The notes: generated from the letters alone by a model not told the origin. A stretch of DNA of 64,000 nucleotides from JADLCX01 sp964630785 (GCA_964630785.1 CAZVZG010000022.1:1-64000); one strand, 5' to 3'; counted from the stretch's first letter, positions 1 to 9,035 are shown. Program-made: numbers and translations.

Positions 1-17
1 GCAAAACAAGGCCCAAA

Positions 18-90
18 GCGCCCGTAGCTCAGTGGATAGAGCGTCGGTCTTCGGAACCGAAAGTCGGGGGTTCGAATCCCTCCGGGCGTG
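18..90 (+). tRNA. tRNA-Arg (anticodon UCG)
   Basis: The segment folds as a complete cloverleaf. The acceptor stem GCGCCCG pairs with CGGGCGT with one G-U pair at the end and a G discriminator. The D arm is GCTC/GAGC and the anticodon stem is TCGGT/ACCGA around the loop CTTCGGA. The T arm carries TTCGAAT. The anticodon TCG reads CGA arginine codons. No CCA is encoded. It lies just upstream of the NuoG-like gene. Confidence 0.95.
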
Positions 91-207
91 TTGAAATCCT
101 GGGCCCGTAGCCGGGCTCAACGGCCGCCGGCGGGCGGGCGGGCCTTGTGTTGGGGCGTTCCGGGCGATCGTACCGCCCGGCTGGCGTTCGCTACCATTGC
201 TCCCCCT

Positions 208-1980
208 ATGCCCAAGATCACCATCAACGGTCAGGTCTGCGAGTTCACGCCGGGTCAGATGATCCTGCAGGTGGCCAACAGCCGCGGCCTGGCGATCCCC
301 CAGTACTGCTACCACGACGGGCTGTCGATCGTCGCGAGCTGCCGCATTTGCCTGGCGGAGGTCTGGCAGCCCAACCCCCGCAACAACGGGGCTCTGGAGC
401 CCATCCCCAAGCTGGTGCCGACCTGCCAGACGGCCTGCGCCGAGGGCATGGTTGTCTACACCGACAGCCCCAAGTCCATCGCCAACCAGAAGGCGGTGAT
501 GGAGTACCTGCTCATCAGTCACCCGCTGGACTGTCCGGTGTGCGACCAGTCGGGCGAGTGCTTCCTGCAGGACTACAGCTACGAGTACGGGCGCGGCGTC
601 TCCCGCTTCGAGGAGACCAAGGTCAAGAACCCCAAGAAGGACGTCGGGCCCAACGTGATGCTGTACGCCGATCGGTGCATCTTGTGCACGCGGTGTGTGC
701 GCTTCACGCGCGAGGTGAGCGGGACCTCGGAGCTGAACCTCATCGGCCGCGGCAACAAGAACGAGATCGACATCTTCCCCGGCGTGCCGCTGGACAACGA
801 ACTGTCGGTGAACGTGGTGGACCTGTGCCCGGTGGGCGCGCTGCTCGACAAGGACTTCATGTTCACGCAGCGCGTCTGGTACCTGAAGGAGACTCCGTCG
901 ATCGACGGCCTGACCGCCAGCGGCGACAACCTCTCGATCCACCACAACGACGGCAAGATCTATCGCTTCAAGCCGCGCACAAACATGAAGGTGAACCGCT
1001 GGTGGATCACCGACGAGGTCCGCTACAGCTGGAAGCACGTGCACAGCGAGGGCCGATTGCTCACCCCGTACCGCCGGCAGCACGGCGTTCAGGTCGAAAG
1101 CGACTGGATGCGGGCGATGCGGGACGCGCTGGCCGGCCTCAAGGCCGCGGCCGGCAAGGGCCGCATCGGCTTGCTGGTCAGCCCGATGCTCACCTGCGAG
1201 GACGCGTACCTCCTGGGGAAGATGGCGGTGTCGCTGGACCCGCGCGCGGTGCTGGCGGTGGGGCCCGTGCCTCGGAGCGGCGAGGACAAGGTGCTGCCCG
1301 CGGGCTTGCCGGAGTCCGATCCCAAGGCGTTCAAGATTTTCGCGGAGAAGGCCCCGAACGCCCGCGGCGTGAAGCGTGTTCTTGAAGCGCTGGCGCAGAC
1401 TCCGGCGAGCAAGGGCGGGAGCGTGGCGTCGTTCGAGCAGTTCGTCTCGCAGTGCCGATCAGGCGGCATCGCGGGCGCGATCCTCACCGGCAACTACCCG
1501 AGCGATTGGGTCACCGACGACCTGTTCAAGGCCCTGGAGGGCCGCTTCACGCTCGTGATCGACACGCTCCAGAGCCGCCTCAGTGGTCGCGCCGACGTGG
1601 TGCTGCCCGGCGCGACCTGGACGGAGAAGGCCGGCACGTTCCAGAGCGCTCGCGACATGCTCCAGGCGTTCGAGGCCGCGATCCCTACGGTCGGACTGAG
1701 CAAGGCCGAGGGCCAGATCGCGCTGGACCTGATGGCCGTGGCCGCGGGCGCGCACAGCGCGAGCGAAGAGGCCCGCACGTTCGTGGTCAACCCGGACAAG
1801 CGCGGCCAGGTGCCCCAAGGCGTCCACGTGGCCAACCCGGTGGGTCGCCTGTTCAACGCCGCCGACACACGCCTGGAGATGTCGGGCCTTGGCCCGACCA
1901 TGTCCGCATTCGCGGTCGAGGTCTCGCTGCCGTGGGTGGACGTGGCGAGGGAGCCCGACATGGAAGTGGTCGAGCTGTAG
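208..1980 (+). CDS. nuoG: NADH-quinone oxidoreductase subunit G-like iron-sulfur protein
   Basis: NuoG-type electron-transfer subunit of respiratory complex I, which carries electrons from the flavin site through several iron-sulfur clusters. The N-terminal ferredoxin fold has Cys34, 45, 48 and 73 for a 2Fe-2S cluster. It is followed by the His105-Cys109-Cys112-Cys118 motif of the NuoG 4Fe-4S site and by Cys157/160/163 with Cys207 for another 4Fe-4S cluster. The rest is molybdopterin-oxidoreductase-like (for example LSGRADVVLPGATWTEKAGT). At 590 residues it is shorter than many NuoG proteins. The ATG at 208 is preferred to a GTG/TTG-type start near 88, because the first 40 extra residues are unlike the family and overlap the tRNA end. 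No nuoE or nuoF lies next to it, so it could also serve a NuoG-like hydrogenase or formate dehydrogenase. Confidence 0.88.
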   Translation: MPKITINGQVCEFTPGQMILQVANSRGLAIPQYCYHDGLSIVASCRICLAEVWQPNPRNNGALEPIPKLVPTCQTACAEGMVVYTDSPKSIANQKAVMEYLLISHPLDCPVCDQSGECFLQDYSYEYGRGVSRFEETKVKNPKKDVGPNVMLYADRCILCTRCVRFTREVSGTSELNLIGRGNKNEIDIFPGVPLDNELSVNVVDLCPVGALLDKDFMFTQRVWYLKETPSIDGLTASGDNLSIHHNDGKIYRFKPRTNMKVNRWWITDEVRYSWKHVHSEGRLLTPYRRQHGVQVESDWMRAMRDALAGLKAAAGKGRIGLLVSPMLTCEDAYLLGKMAVSLDPRAVLAVGPVPRSGEDKVLPAGLPESDPKAFKIFAEKAPNARGVKRVLEALAQTPASKGGSVASFEQFVSQCRSGGIAGAILTGNYPSDWVTDDLFKALEGRFTLVIDTLQSRLSGRADVVLPGATWTEKAGTFQSARDMLQAFEAAIPTVGLSKAEGQIALDLMAVAAGAHSASEEARTFVVNPDKRGQVPQGVHVANPVGRLFNAADTRLEMSGLGPTMSAFAVEVSLPWVDVAREPDMEVVEL

Positions 1981-2034
1981 CGCACCCACCTCCTCCCAAC
2001 GGGCCGTATCGCCCGCGGCCGGAGACCGCCGACC

Positions 2035-2244
2035 ATGCACGTTGTCGTGGGACTCATCATCGCGATCCTGATCATCGGCACGATCGCGGCCGTGTTGTGG
2101 TGGAACATCTCTGCCCGGGCCGCGCCGTACGCGGACGAGTCCCACAAGCACCGCGCCAAGCGCGAGCGTGAGGCTCGCGAGCGGCGCGAGAGCACTGTGG
2201 TGATCGGGCCGCTTACCCGCGATTCGGACCGCAAGATGCCCTGA
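2035..2244 (+). CDS. Small single-pass membrane protein
   Basis: Protein of 69 residues, not recognised. The first 25 residues form one hydrophobic helix (VVVGLIIAILIIGTIAAVLW). A highly charged tail follows, with a Lys/Arg/Glu-rich stretch (KHRAKREREARERRE) that probably sits in the cytoplasm as a helix. A GGAG lies about 10 bases before the ATG. It sits 54 bases after nuoG and 24 bases before truA on the same strand, so it probably shares their transcript. No function can be assigned. Confidence 0.6.
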   Translation: MHVVVGLIIAILIIGTIAAVLWWNISARAAPYADESHKHRAKREREARERRESTVVIGPLTRDSDRKMP

Positions 2245-2268
2245 CCGCGGAAGGGCCCCGTTCACGCC

Positions 2269-3285
2269 ATGCCGCGGTACAAGCTCACCATCGCCTACGA
2301 CGGGACCGAGTTCTGCGGCTGGCAGAAGCAGTTCCCGCACGCAGACGCCGTGACGGGGGCGCCGCGGATGGACGAGCCTCCGGCACACCCTGATGAGACC
2401 GACGAGCGGCCGCGCGTCGAACTGCGCACTGTCCAGTCGGTGGTCGAGCGGGCGGTGCGAGTGGTCGTGCACCAGCCGGTGGTGATCCACGGCGCCAGCC
2501 GCACCGACTCGGGCGTGCACGCCAACGGCCAGGTCGCGGCGTTCTCGACGATCGTCGAGGAGGACGCCCGCGGACGCGGTGGATGGCCGCTGGAGCGGGG
2601 CATTGCGGGTCTGGTCCGCGCGATCAACTCGCGCTTGCCGCGGGACGTGCTCGTGCTCGACGCCGAGCCCGTCGCCGACGATTTCGACCCGATCGGCGAC
2701 GCTGCGAGCAAAGGCTACTCGTACTCGATCTGGAACGCGGGCGAGCGCACGCTGTGGGACCGGCGAACCAGCCTGCACGTCTGGCAGCCGCTCGATCCGG
2801 ACAAGATGCGCGCCGCGGCGGAGGTGATCGTGGGCGAGCACGACTTCGCCGCCTTCGCGGCCGCGGGCCACGGCCGCGCAACCACCGTGCGAACGGTCCA
2901 CGGCTGCACCGTGGATTCAATCTCCCCCTCCCAGAGGGAGGGGGCCGGGGGGATGGCAGAATCCGCACCCACACCGATCATCGATCGGCAGGCATCTTGC
3001 GCAGAGGCGTCCAAAGCGCCCGTCAACGCGCCGATCTCGCCGTTGCGAACCAGAGCACCCGCGCAACTGCTCCGCGTCTCCGTTTCGGGCTCCGGCTTCC
3101 TCTGGAACATGGTGCGCATCATCGCGGGCACGCTTGTGGAGGCGGGCAAGGGACGGCTCTCGCCGGACGACGTGCGGGCCGCGCTCACGACCGGCGACCG
3201 ACGCCGCGCCGGTCCGACGCTCCCGCCGCACGGCTTGTGCCTGGAGTGGATCCGGTATCGCGAATCGCGGCCGCCTTACCCTTGA
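2269..3285 (+). CDS. truA: tRNA pseudouridine synthase A with an in-frame repeat insertion
   Basis: Converts uridines 38-40 in the anticodon arm of tRNAs to pseudouridine. The N-terminus YKLTIAYDGTEFCGWQ, the catalytic motif GASRTDSGVHANGQVAAF (Asp80) and the C-terminal GSGFLWNMVRIIAGTL are the TruA signatures. The family usually has about 250-270 residues, but this protein has 338. The extra length comes from two stretches: about 25 residues after the first strand (residues 23-51), and about 45 residues (roughly 219-265) that read through a GC-rich repeat at 2922-2956 between two conserved strands. Both keep the frame open and the catalytic parts intact, so the enzyme may tolerate them as surface loops. 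Confidence 0.9.
   Translation: MPRYKLTIAYDGTEFCGWQKQFPHADAVTGAPRMDEPPAHPDETDERPRVELRTVQSVVERAVRVVVHQPVVIHGASRTDSGVHANGQVAAFSTIVEEDARGRGGWPLERGIAGLVRAINSRLPRDVLVLDAEPVADDFDPIGDAASKGYSYSIWNAGERTLWDRRTSLHVWQPLDPDKMRAAAEVIVGEHDFAAFAAAGHGRATTVRTVHGCTVDSISPSQREGAGGMAESAPTPIIDRQASCAEASKAPVNAPISPLRTRAPAQLLRVSVSGSGFLWNMVRIIAGTLVEAGKGRLSPDDVRAALTTGDRRRAGPTLPPHGLCLEWIRYRESRPPYP
2922..2956 (+). repeat. GC-rich palindromic repeat inside truA, copy 1
   Basis: The core CTCCCCCTCCCAGAGGGAGG continues as GGGCCGGGGGG. The first part is a near-perfect hairpin (CTCCCTC-type arms around AGA). A second copy lies in reverse orientation at 30925-30963, matching at nearly every base over about 36 positions. Its position inside a loop of truA, read in frame, suggests a small mobile or REP-like repeat. 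Confidence 0.8.
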
Positions 3286-3288
3286 CCG

Positions 3289-3819
3289 GTGCCAAGCCCG
3301 CGTCCCAACCGCTCGCGGCCCCGGCGGCTGCTCACCGCGGCGGCTGCGTTCACGCTCGTGGCGTCGGTCTTCGTGGGGTTCGCCTCGGGCTTCTGGCACT
3401 ACGAATGCCGATGGTGGGACGGCAACGGGTTTTCGTGCCGCTACTTCAGTATCGCCCGCGGGCGCATCGAGGCCGGACGCACGGACCTGTTCCGCGTCAT
3501 GGACGCCGGCCCGGCAGAATCTCTGAAGTATCAGCCGGAAGTTTCGTGGCGATGGCGGTGGCGTAGGTGGGCCGATCGCCCGATGGTGTTTTTCAGGCCC
3601 TATTGGGCCGCACCCGACATGAACTTGGATTGGATCGTGAGCATCCCGCTCTGGATCCCGGGTGTGCTGAGCGCCGCCGTGCTTGTACCGCCAGTGCTCA
3701 GGACAGCGCGCCGGCGCCGGCGTTTCAAGGCCGGGCGCTGCCCGCGGTGCGGCTACGACCTCGCCGGGCTTGCGCCCGCGGCCGTGTGCCCCGAGTGTGG
3801 CCGGTCGCCCGCCGAGTGA
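3289..3819 (+). CDS. Two-helix membrane protein with C-terminal zinc ribbon
   Basis: Protein of 176 residues starting at a GTG 3 bases after truA. A hydrophobic N-terminal segment (LLTAAAAFTLVASVFVGFASG) and a second helix (WIVSIPLWIPGVLSAAVLVPP) flank a probably extracytoplasmic Trp-rich region. After an Arg-rich stretch, the last 30 residues form a four-cysteine zinc ribbon, CPRCGYDLAGLAPAAVCPEC. This helix pair plus ribbon layout is frequent in planctomycetes and has no established function. A relative lies at 32644-33177. Tight spacing to truA suggests co-transcription. Confidence 0.75.
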   Translation: MPSPRPNRSRPRRLLTAAAAFTLVASVFVGFASGFWHYECRWWDGNGFSCRYFSIARGRIEAGRTDLFRVMDAGPAESLKYQPEVSWRWRWRRWADRPMVFFRPYWAAPDMNLDWIVSIPLWIPGVLSAAVLVPPVLRTARRRRRFKAGRCPRCGYDLAGLAPAAVCPECGRSPAE

Positions 3820-3843
3820 CGCGAAGCGGTACGCTATCGGCGC

Positions 3844-5115
3844 ATGCGCATCCTCCACATCTCCACGCGCCTCATCCTCGGCGGCTCGCAGGAGAACACG
3901 GTGCTCTCCTGCGAGGGACAGGCCCGGCCGCCCCGGGGGCACGAGGTGCACCTGGCGTTCGGGCCGATCTACGGGCCCGAGGGCTCGCTGCTCGGGCGCG
4001 TGCAGAGCTTCCGCACCGACGATGGCCGCGGCATCGCCACGCACGTCGTTCCCCACCTGCTCCGCGAGATCGACGTTGTGGCCGACCGCAAGGCCTACAA
4101 CGAGCTGCGCCGGCTCGTCCGCGAGCTAAGGCCCGATGTTGTGCACACGCACTCAAGCAAGGCGGGCATTGTCGGGCGTGCGGCCGCGTGGCGGGAGATC
4201 GCCTCCGGAGGTATCGGCCGGGCCGCGATCGTTCACACGGTCCACGGCCCGCCGTTCCACGCCAACCTGCCGTGGCACATTAACCGCCTGTACACCGCCG
4301 CAGAGCGGTTCGCGGCCAGGCGCTGCCACGCGATCATCGGTGTGTGCAACGCGATGGTCGAGCAGTTTGTCGAGCGGAAGATCGGTCGCCCCGAGCAGTA
4401 CCACACCGTGTACTCGGGCATGGAAACGGAGAAGTTCCTGCACGCCGCGCCGGGAGAGACGCGCGAAGAAGTTCGGTCGCGTTTGGGGTTCGCACCGGGC
4501 GACTTCGTGATCGGTACCGTCGCGCGCCTGGCCGAACACAAGGGGCACGACGACCTGCTCGACGCGCTCAGCGACGATCTGCGATCGCGCCGCGAGTGGA
4601 AACTCCTCTGGGTGGGCGACGGTTGGTGGCGCGAGCGGCTGGTGGCGCGGGCGAGGGCGATGGGGATCGGCGTGTCGGAGCTCGATCTCGCTGCCGCCCC
4701 GCCCAACCCGAACGATCCACCTCAAACCGCTCAGTTGCTGATCGTCGGCCTGGTCGCGGCCGAGCGTATTCCGGGGCTTGTGCGCGCGATGGACGTGCTG
4801 GTCCACCCGAGTTATCGCGAGGGCCTGCCCCGCACGGTGCCGCAGGCGCTCCTGTGCGGCACCTGCCCGATCGCTTACGACACCGACGGCACGCCGGAGG
4901 TGTGCAAGGAGATGAAAACCGGGCGGCTGGTACCCACGGGAGACCGGGTCGGTCTGCGCGACGCGATCCGCTGGGCCGCGGACAACCCCGTGCCCCGGGC
5001 CGCGCTGGCCGCGCGGGGTCGAGAGGAGTGCCGGGTGAGGTTCGACGCGGAGCGGATGGTGGACGAGTTGGAGCGGGTGTACCGGCAAGTCCTGGACGAC
5101 GGAGATCGGCGCTGA
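3844..5115 (+). CDS. Glycosyltransferase family 4 protein
   Basis: GT-B fold glycosyltransferase that moves a sugar from a nucleotide-sugar donor to a growing glycan, lipid or small acceptor in the cytoplasm. The N-terminus MRILHISTRLILGGSQENT is the usual glycine-rich acceptor-side start. The C-terminal donor domain has GTVARLAEHKGHDDLLDA, then VLVHPSYREGLPRTVPQALLC with the E-x7-E-type donor motif region, then YDTDGTPEV. The 423 residues fit the family. A region of about 15 residues near 280 (AAPPNPNDPPQTAQLL) breaks the second Rossmann half and looks like a lineage-specific loop. The acceptor cannot be named. No other polysaccharide genes lie beside it. Confidence 0.85.
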   Translation: MRILHISTRLILGGSQENTVLSCEGQARPPRGHEVHLAFGPIYGPEGSLLGRVQSFRTDDGRGIATHVVPHLLREIDVVADRKAYNELRRLVRELRPDVVHTHSSKAGIVGRAAAWREIASGGIGRAAIVHTVHGPPFHANLPWHINRLYTAAERFAARRCHAIIGVCNAMVEQFVERKIGRPEQYHTVYSGMETEKFLHAAPGETREEVRSRLGFAPGDFVIGTVARLAEHKGHDDLLDALSDDLRSRREWKLLWVGDGWWRERLVARARAMGIGVSELDLAAAPPNPNDPPQTAQLLIVGLVAAERIPGLVRAMDVLVHPSYREGLPRTVPQALLCGTCPIAYDTDGTPEVCKEMKTGRLVPTGDRVGLRDAIRWAADNPVPRAALAARGREECRVRFDAERMVDELERVYRQVLDDGDRR

Positions 5116-5169
5116 GCTTCGGGCGACTCGGCCCCGACAGTGCGCACAGGCCCCGATCAGCCGGGAAGT

Positions 5170-5868
5170 TCATTTCTTCGGTGCTTCAACCTTCGGCTGC
5201 TCGGGCTGCTTGGGCGGCTGCTCGGTTCGCTGCTTCTTGTCGGCCGCGATGATCTGTTTGAGCACGTCCGTGGTCAGCTTGTCCTCGTCGCTCTGCGGAA
5301 AGCCCTGCCAGCGGCACACGCCGGTCGAGTCGATCACCATGACGTGCGGGATGCCGACGACGCCGATCTGTCCCTTGGTGGACTCCTTGCCGCGTGTGTC
5401 CACCGCCATCGCGTAGCCGACCGGGTGGCTCTTCATGAACCCCCGCACTTTCGACTCGGGCTCATCGCTGACGCCGATGACGACAAGGTTGTTCTTGAAC
5501 TCCTTCTGCCAATCGTTGAGCTCTGGGATGAGTGCGCGGCAGGGCGGGCACCACGTGGCCCAGAAGTCGATGAGCACAACCTTGCCCTTGCGGTCCGGCT
5601 CTTCGTTGAGCCACTTCTCGACCTTGAGCTCGGGGGCCTTCTTCCCGCGGAAGTCGTTGGCCGCGTAGAGCTTCTTGGTCTTCTTCGCGGGGAACTCGGC
5701 CTTCACGGGCGGCTCCGCGGCGGGCTTGGCCTGATCGCCCGCGCCGGTCGAGTCTTTGTTCTCCGAAGCCGATTTGGCCGGATCAGCGGTTTGGCCCGCG
5801 GCCGCCGCGCCCAACACGCCCAAGCCCACGAGTCCGACCGCCAAGTAGTGACGCCACGCATTCATCAT
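5170..5868 (-). CDS. Secreted TlpA-type thioredoxin
   Basis: Periplasmic or envelope thiol-disulfide oxidoreductase of the TlpA/ResA type. An N-terminal signal segment (HYLAVGLVGLGVLGAAAAGQTA) is followed by a low-complexity Lys/Ala/Pro/Glu linker to about residue 78. The thioredoxin domain comes next, with the catalytic WCPPC at Cys107 and Cys110 and the cis-proline region VVGIPHVMVID. The C-terminus is again Lys/Pro/Gln-rich. The start is one of two adjacent ATGs (5868 or 5865), with GGAG just upstream. The preceding 83 in-frame residues are not signal-like and run into trpS. Likely roles are cytochrome c maturation or reduction of secreted proteins. Confidence 0.88.
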   Translation of the reverse strand: MMNAWRHYLAVGLVGLGVLGAAAAGQTADPAKSASENKDSTGAGDQAKPAAEPPVKAEFPAKKTKKLYAANDFRGKKAPELKVEKWLNEEPDRKGKVVLIDFWATWCPPCRALIPELNDWQKEFKNNLVVIGVSDEPESKVRGFMKSHPVGYAMAVDTRGKESTKGQIGVVGIPHVMVIDSTGVCRWQGFPQSDEDKLTTDVLKQIIAADKKQRTEQPPKQPEQPKVEAPKK

Positions 5869-6094
5869 GCACACTCCACACCGGTTTGAGCCGGGCCGTT
5901 GGTTGACCACCGCCGCCTCTTCGTCTCGAACTTTATCGCCGATCGTTACCGGCGAGTCGGCCGAGAGTTCCGGACGCGCACCGACGGCATGGCTTCCGGT
6001 GACGCCGCAGGCCGCGAGCACGAGTCGTTTTGGTTGCTGTTTGGGATTGCGTGTGGCGGGGGCTCGCCCCGTCGTCCTGCGCTCGGGAGACAAA

Positions 6095-7171
6095 CTACAG
6101 GACCTGCCTGGTCCCAAAGCCCAACCCCATCGCCCGCTTGGCCATGTACAGCGTCTCCTCCGCGACGGTGTTGGCCTTCTTCACGCCGCGCCGGATGACG
6201 TCCATCACGATCGCGTCGCCGTCGGGGCCGTCGAGTTTGGCGCGGCGCAGGCGCATGGGCTCGATCAGGGCGTTGATCGTCTCGCCGAGTTCCTGCTTGA
6301 TGTGTCCGTCGCCGATGTTGTCGCCTCGGGTGTAGCGGTCTTTGAGTTCGGCCGCGCGGGCGGGGTTGGCCGCGCCGATGAAGGCGTCCACGTATTGCAT
6401 GAGCACGTTGCTCGGGTCGCCCGGCTCGGTGGGGCTCTGGCGGCCGGTGGTGATGCGGTTGATCTTCTTCTGAACGTCCTTGGCGCTGTCGTAGAGGAAG
6501 ATCGCGTTGCCCAGGCTCTTGGACATCTTGTTCACGCCGTCGAGCCCGACCAGGCGCGCGATGCGCCCGACCTTGGCCTTGGGGATCGGGAACACGCCGC
6601 CGGCCTTGGCGTGCTCTTCCGCCGGCACGCGGTTGCCCACGCCGCAGTAGAGCTGGTTGAACTTGAGCGCCACGTCGCGGCACATCTCGATGTGCGCCTC
6701 CTGGTCCTCTCCCACGGGCACGAGCTCGGGGCGGAACGTCAGGATGTCGGCGCACTGGCCGACGGCGTACATGGGGAAACCGAACGGGTACGTCTCGCCC
6801 AGGCCCTTGGTCTCGATCTCGGTCTTGAGCGTCGGGTTGCGCATCACCTTGTTGAACGGGATGAGCATGGCGAAGAGGAACGTGAGCTCCGCGATCGCGG
6901 GAATCTCGCTCTGCAGGACGAACGTCGAGCGGTCGGGGTCGAGCCCGACGGCCAGCCAGTCCTTGACGATGCCGATCGTGTTGGCCCGCACTTCGGCCGG
7001 TTTCTCGGCCAGCGTGGTGAAGGCGTGGACGTTGGCGATGAGGAAGTAGCAGTCGTACGCGTCCTGCAGTTTCAGGCGGTTTTCGAGCGAGCCCACGTAG
7101 TGGCCCAGGTGCAGGCCGGTGTGCGTGGGCGTGTCGCCGGTGAGGATGCGGGGCTTGGAGGAGGCGGTCAT
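6095..7171 (-). CDS. trpS: Tryptophan--tRNA ligase
   Basis: Class I aminoacyl-tRNA synthetase that charges tRNA-Trp. The HIGH-type motif lies in TGDTPTHTGLHLGHYVGSL (residues 11-29) and the KMSKS loop is intact at 215-219 (NKMSKSLGN). The VGEDQEAH motif (153-160) is the usual tryptophan/ATP-site segment. The 358 residues match bacterial TrpS. The ATG at 7171 is preferred because it places the family's N-terminal strand (KPRILTGD) six residues in. A longer frame to 7213 adds 14 unlikely residues. It lies 226 bases upstream of the thioredoxin gene on the same strand; that gap holds no gene and no clear signal. Confidence 0.95.
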   Translation of the reverse strand: MTASSKPRILTGDTPTHTGLHLGHYVGSLENRLKLQDAYDCYFLIANVHAFTTLAEKPAEVRANTIGIVKDWLAVGLDPDRSTFVLQSEIPAIAELTFLFAMLIPFNKVMRNPTLKTEIETKGLGETYPFGFPMYAVGQCADILTFRPELVPVGEDQEAHIEMCRDVALKFNQLYCGVGNRVPAEEHAKAGGVFPIPKAKVGRIARLVGLDGVNKMSKSLGNAIFLYDSAKDVQKKINRITTGRQSPTEPGDPSNVLMQYVDAFIGAANPARAAELKDRYTRGDNIGDGHIKQELGETINALIEPMRLRRAKLDGPDGDAIVMDVIRRGVKKANTVAEETLYMAKRAMGLGFGTRQVL

Positions 7172-7299
7172 GAGGATGGGAGGGTAAGCCGACTTTCCGC
7201 AATCTTCCGCCACAATCAGGGTGGATTGAACCCGACCGGGTGTTCCGGGACAATGGCGAGCGTGTCCCGACGGCGGACCCTCACTCCCGGAGGCATCAC

Positions 7300-8988
7300 A
7301 TGCGTTGCACGTTTGCGGCGGCCCTCCTGTGCATCTCGATCATGGCCGGGTGTCATCGGAACGGCGGTCCGGCCGCGCGGGCGTCCGAACATCCCCAACT
7401 CTTCGACGGGCTCGGCTCGCACACACGCACGGTCACCACTTCATCGCGCGAGGCCCAACGCTACTTCGATCAGGGCCTGACGCTGGCGTACGCCTTCAAC
7501 CACGACGAGGCGATCCGCTCGTTCACCGAGGCGGCGCGCCTGGACCCGCACTGCGCCATGGCGTGGTGGGGGATCGCGCTGGCCAACGGCCCGCACATCA
7601 ACAACCCGGCCATGACGCCCGAGCGCTCCGCCGCGGCCTGGGCCGCGCTCACGCGGGCCCGCGCGGAATCCGACGCCGGCCACGCGACCCCGACCGAGCG
7701 CGAGCTGATACGAGCGCTGAGCGCCCGCTACGCCGACCCCGCCCCGCAGGATCGATCCGGACTCGACGCCGCGTATGCCGACGCGATGCGTCGGGTGTGG
7801 AAGGCGCACCCGAACGACGCCGACGTCGGCTGCCTCTTCGCCGAGTCCCTGATGGACCTGCACCCGTGGGACATGTGGGAGAACCGCTGGTCGGGGGCGC
7901 CCAACGCCGGCGCGCCCAAGGCCGGCACTCCGGAGGTGCTCGCGACGCTGGAGGCGGTGCTGACGATCAACCCCGAGCATCCGGGGGCGAACCACTACTA
8001 CATCCATGCCGTCGAAGCCTCGCCCCAGCCCGCGCGTGGCACCGCCTCCGCCGATCGGCTCCGCACGCTCGTGCCGGCCGCGGGCCACCTCGTGCATATG
8101 CCCGCCCACATCGACGTGCGCGTGGGCCGGTGGGATCAGGCCTCCGAGGCCAACCGCAAGGCGATCGTCGCCGATACGAAGTACCGCGCCCTCTCGCCCA
8201 AGCAGGACTTCTACCGCGTCTACATGGCCCACAACGACCACTTCCTCGCGTGGTCATGCATGATGCAGGGTCGGCACGCCGAGGCGCTCGCGGCCGCCCG
8301 CGCGATGGTCGCCGGCATACCCGACGATTACATGCGCCAGAACGCCGCGCTCGTCGATCCGTACACCGCCATCGTTCTCGAAGTTCACATGCGGTTCGGT
8401 CGCTGGGACGACATCCTGCGAGAGCCCGAGCCGCCCGCCGACCTGCCGATCACGCGGGCGCTTTGGCGGTTCAGCCGCGCGGTGGCCTACGCGGCCAAGG
8501 GTGACGTATCCGACGCGCTCGCGGAGCAGGCACTATTCCGCGAGCAGGCCGCGGCCGTCCCGTCCGCAGCCATGATGGCCATCAACCCAGCGCACACCGT
8601 CCTCGAAATTGCCGACAAGATGCTCGATGGCGAGATCGCCTACCGCCAGGGTCGAACCGAAGATGCGGTCCGTTCGCTCCGCGACGCCGCGGCCGTCGAA
8701 GACGGCCTCCGGTACATGGAACCGCCGGAGTGGGTCCAGCCCGTGCGTCACCCGTTGGGCGCAATCCTGCTCCACGCCGGGCGCTACGACGAGGCCGAGC
8801 GGGTGTACCGCGAGGATCTGGCCCGATGGCCGGGCAACGGCTGGGCGCTCTTCGGGCTGGCCGAGTGCCAGCGGGCCAAGGGCGACACGGCCGCGGCCGA
8901 GCGCACCGAAGCCCAGTTCGGGCTCGCGTGGGCCGACGCGGACACGCCGATCCGGGCGAGTTGTCTGTGTGTGCAACCCAAGGAGTGA
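7300..8988 (+). CDS. Secreted TPR-repeat lipoprotein
   Basis: Lipoprotein of 562 residues. The start at 7300 follows a GGAGG and gives the signal MRCTFAAALLCISIMAGC with a lipobox Cys. The body is made of tetratricopeptide-like helical repeats, including FDQGLTLAYAFNHDEAIRSF near the N-terminus and GAILLHAGRYDEAERVYRED and WALFGLAECQRAKGDTAAAE near the C-terminus. The middle contains HPGANHYYIHAVEASPQP, and a similar His-rich segment is common in this uncharacterised TPR group. TPRs usually mediate protein contacts. No enzyme domain is seen. It converges on the methyltransferase gene. Confidence 0.82.
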   Translation: MRCTFAAALLCISIMAGCHRNGGPAARASEHPQLFDGLGSHTRTVTTSSREAQRYFDQGLTLAYAFNHDEAIRSFTEAARLDPHCAMAWWGIALANGPHINNPAMTPERSAAAWAALTRARAESDAGHATPTERELIRALSARYADPAPQDRSGLDAAYADAMRRVWKAHPNDADVGCLFAESLMDLHPWDMWENRWSGAPNAGAPKAGTPEVLATLEAVLTINPEHPGANHYYIHAVEASPQPARGTASADRLRTLVPAAGHLVHMPAHIDVRVGRWDQASEANRKAIVADTKYRALSPKQDFYRVYMAHNDHFLAWSCMMQGRHAEALAAARAMVAGIPDDYMRQNAALVDPYTAIVLEVHMRFGRWDDILREPEPPADLPITRALWRFSRAVAYAAKGDVSDALAEQALFREQAAAVPSAAMMAINPAHTVLEIADKMLDGEIAYRQGRTEDAVRSLRDAAAVEDGLRYMEPPEWVQPVRHPLGAILLHAGRYDEAERVYREDLARWPGNGWALFGLAECQRAKGDTAAAERTEAQFGLAWADADTPIRASCLCVQPKE

Positions 8989-8989
8989 G

Positions 8990-9017
8990 CCGGGGCGGTC
9001 ACGGTCGCGCGCCCCGG
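8990..9017. terminator. Bidirectional hairpin between convergent genes
   Basis: Eight-base perfect arms CCGGGGCG and CGCCCCGG enclose a 12-base loop, starting just after the TPR gene stop and 19 bases beyond the end of the methyltransferase gene. No T-tract follows on either strand, so the call rests on stem strength and the convergent position. Confidence 0.6.
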
Positions 9018-9035
9018 TCTGCGCAAGAACGGCGA

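Noticed and set aside
1459..4056. Long antisense frames opposite nuoG, truA and the GT4 gene.
   Set aside because: In this high-GC genome they are codon-shadow frames. They have no sensible domains and overlap well-supported genes.
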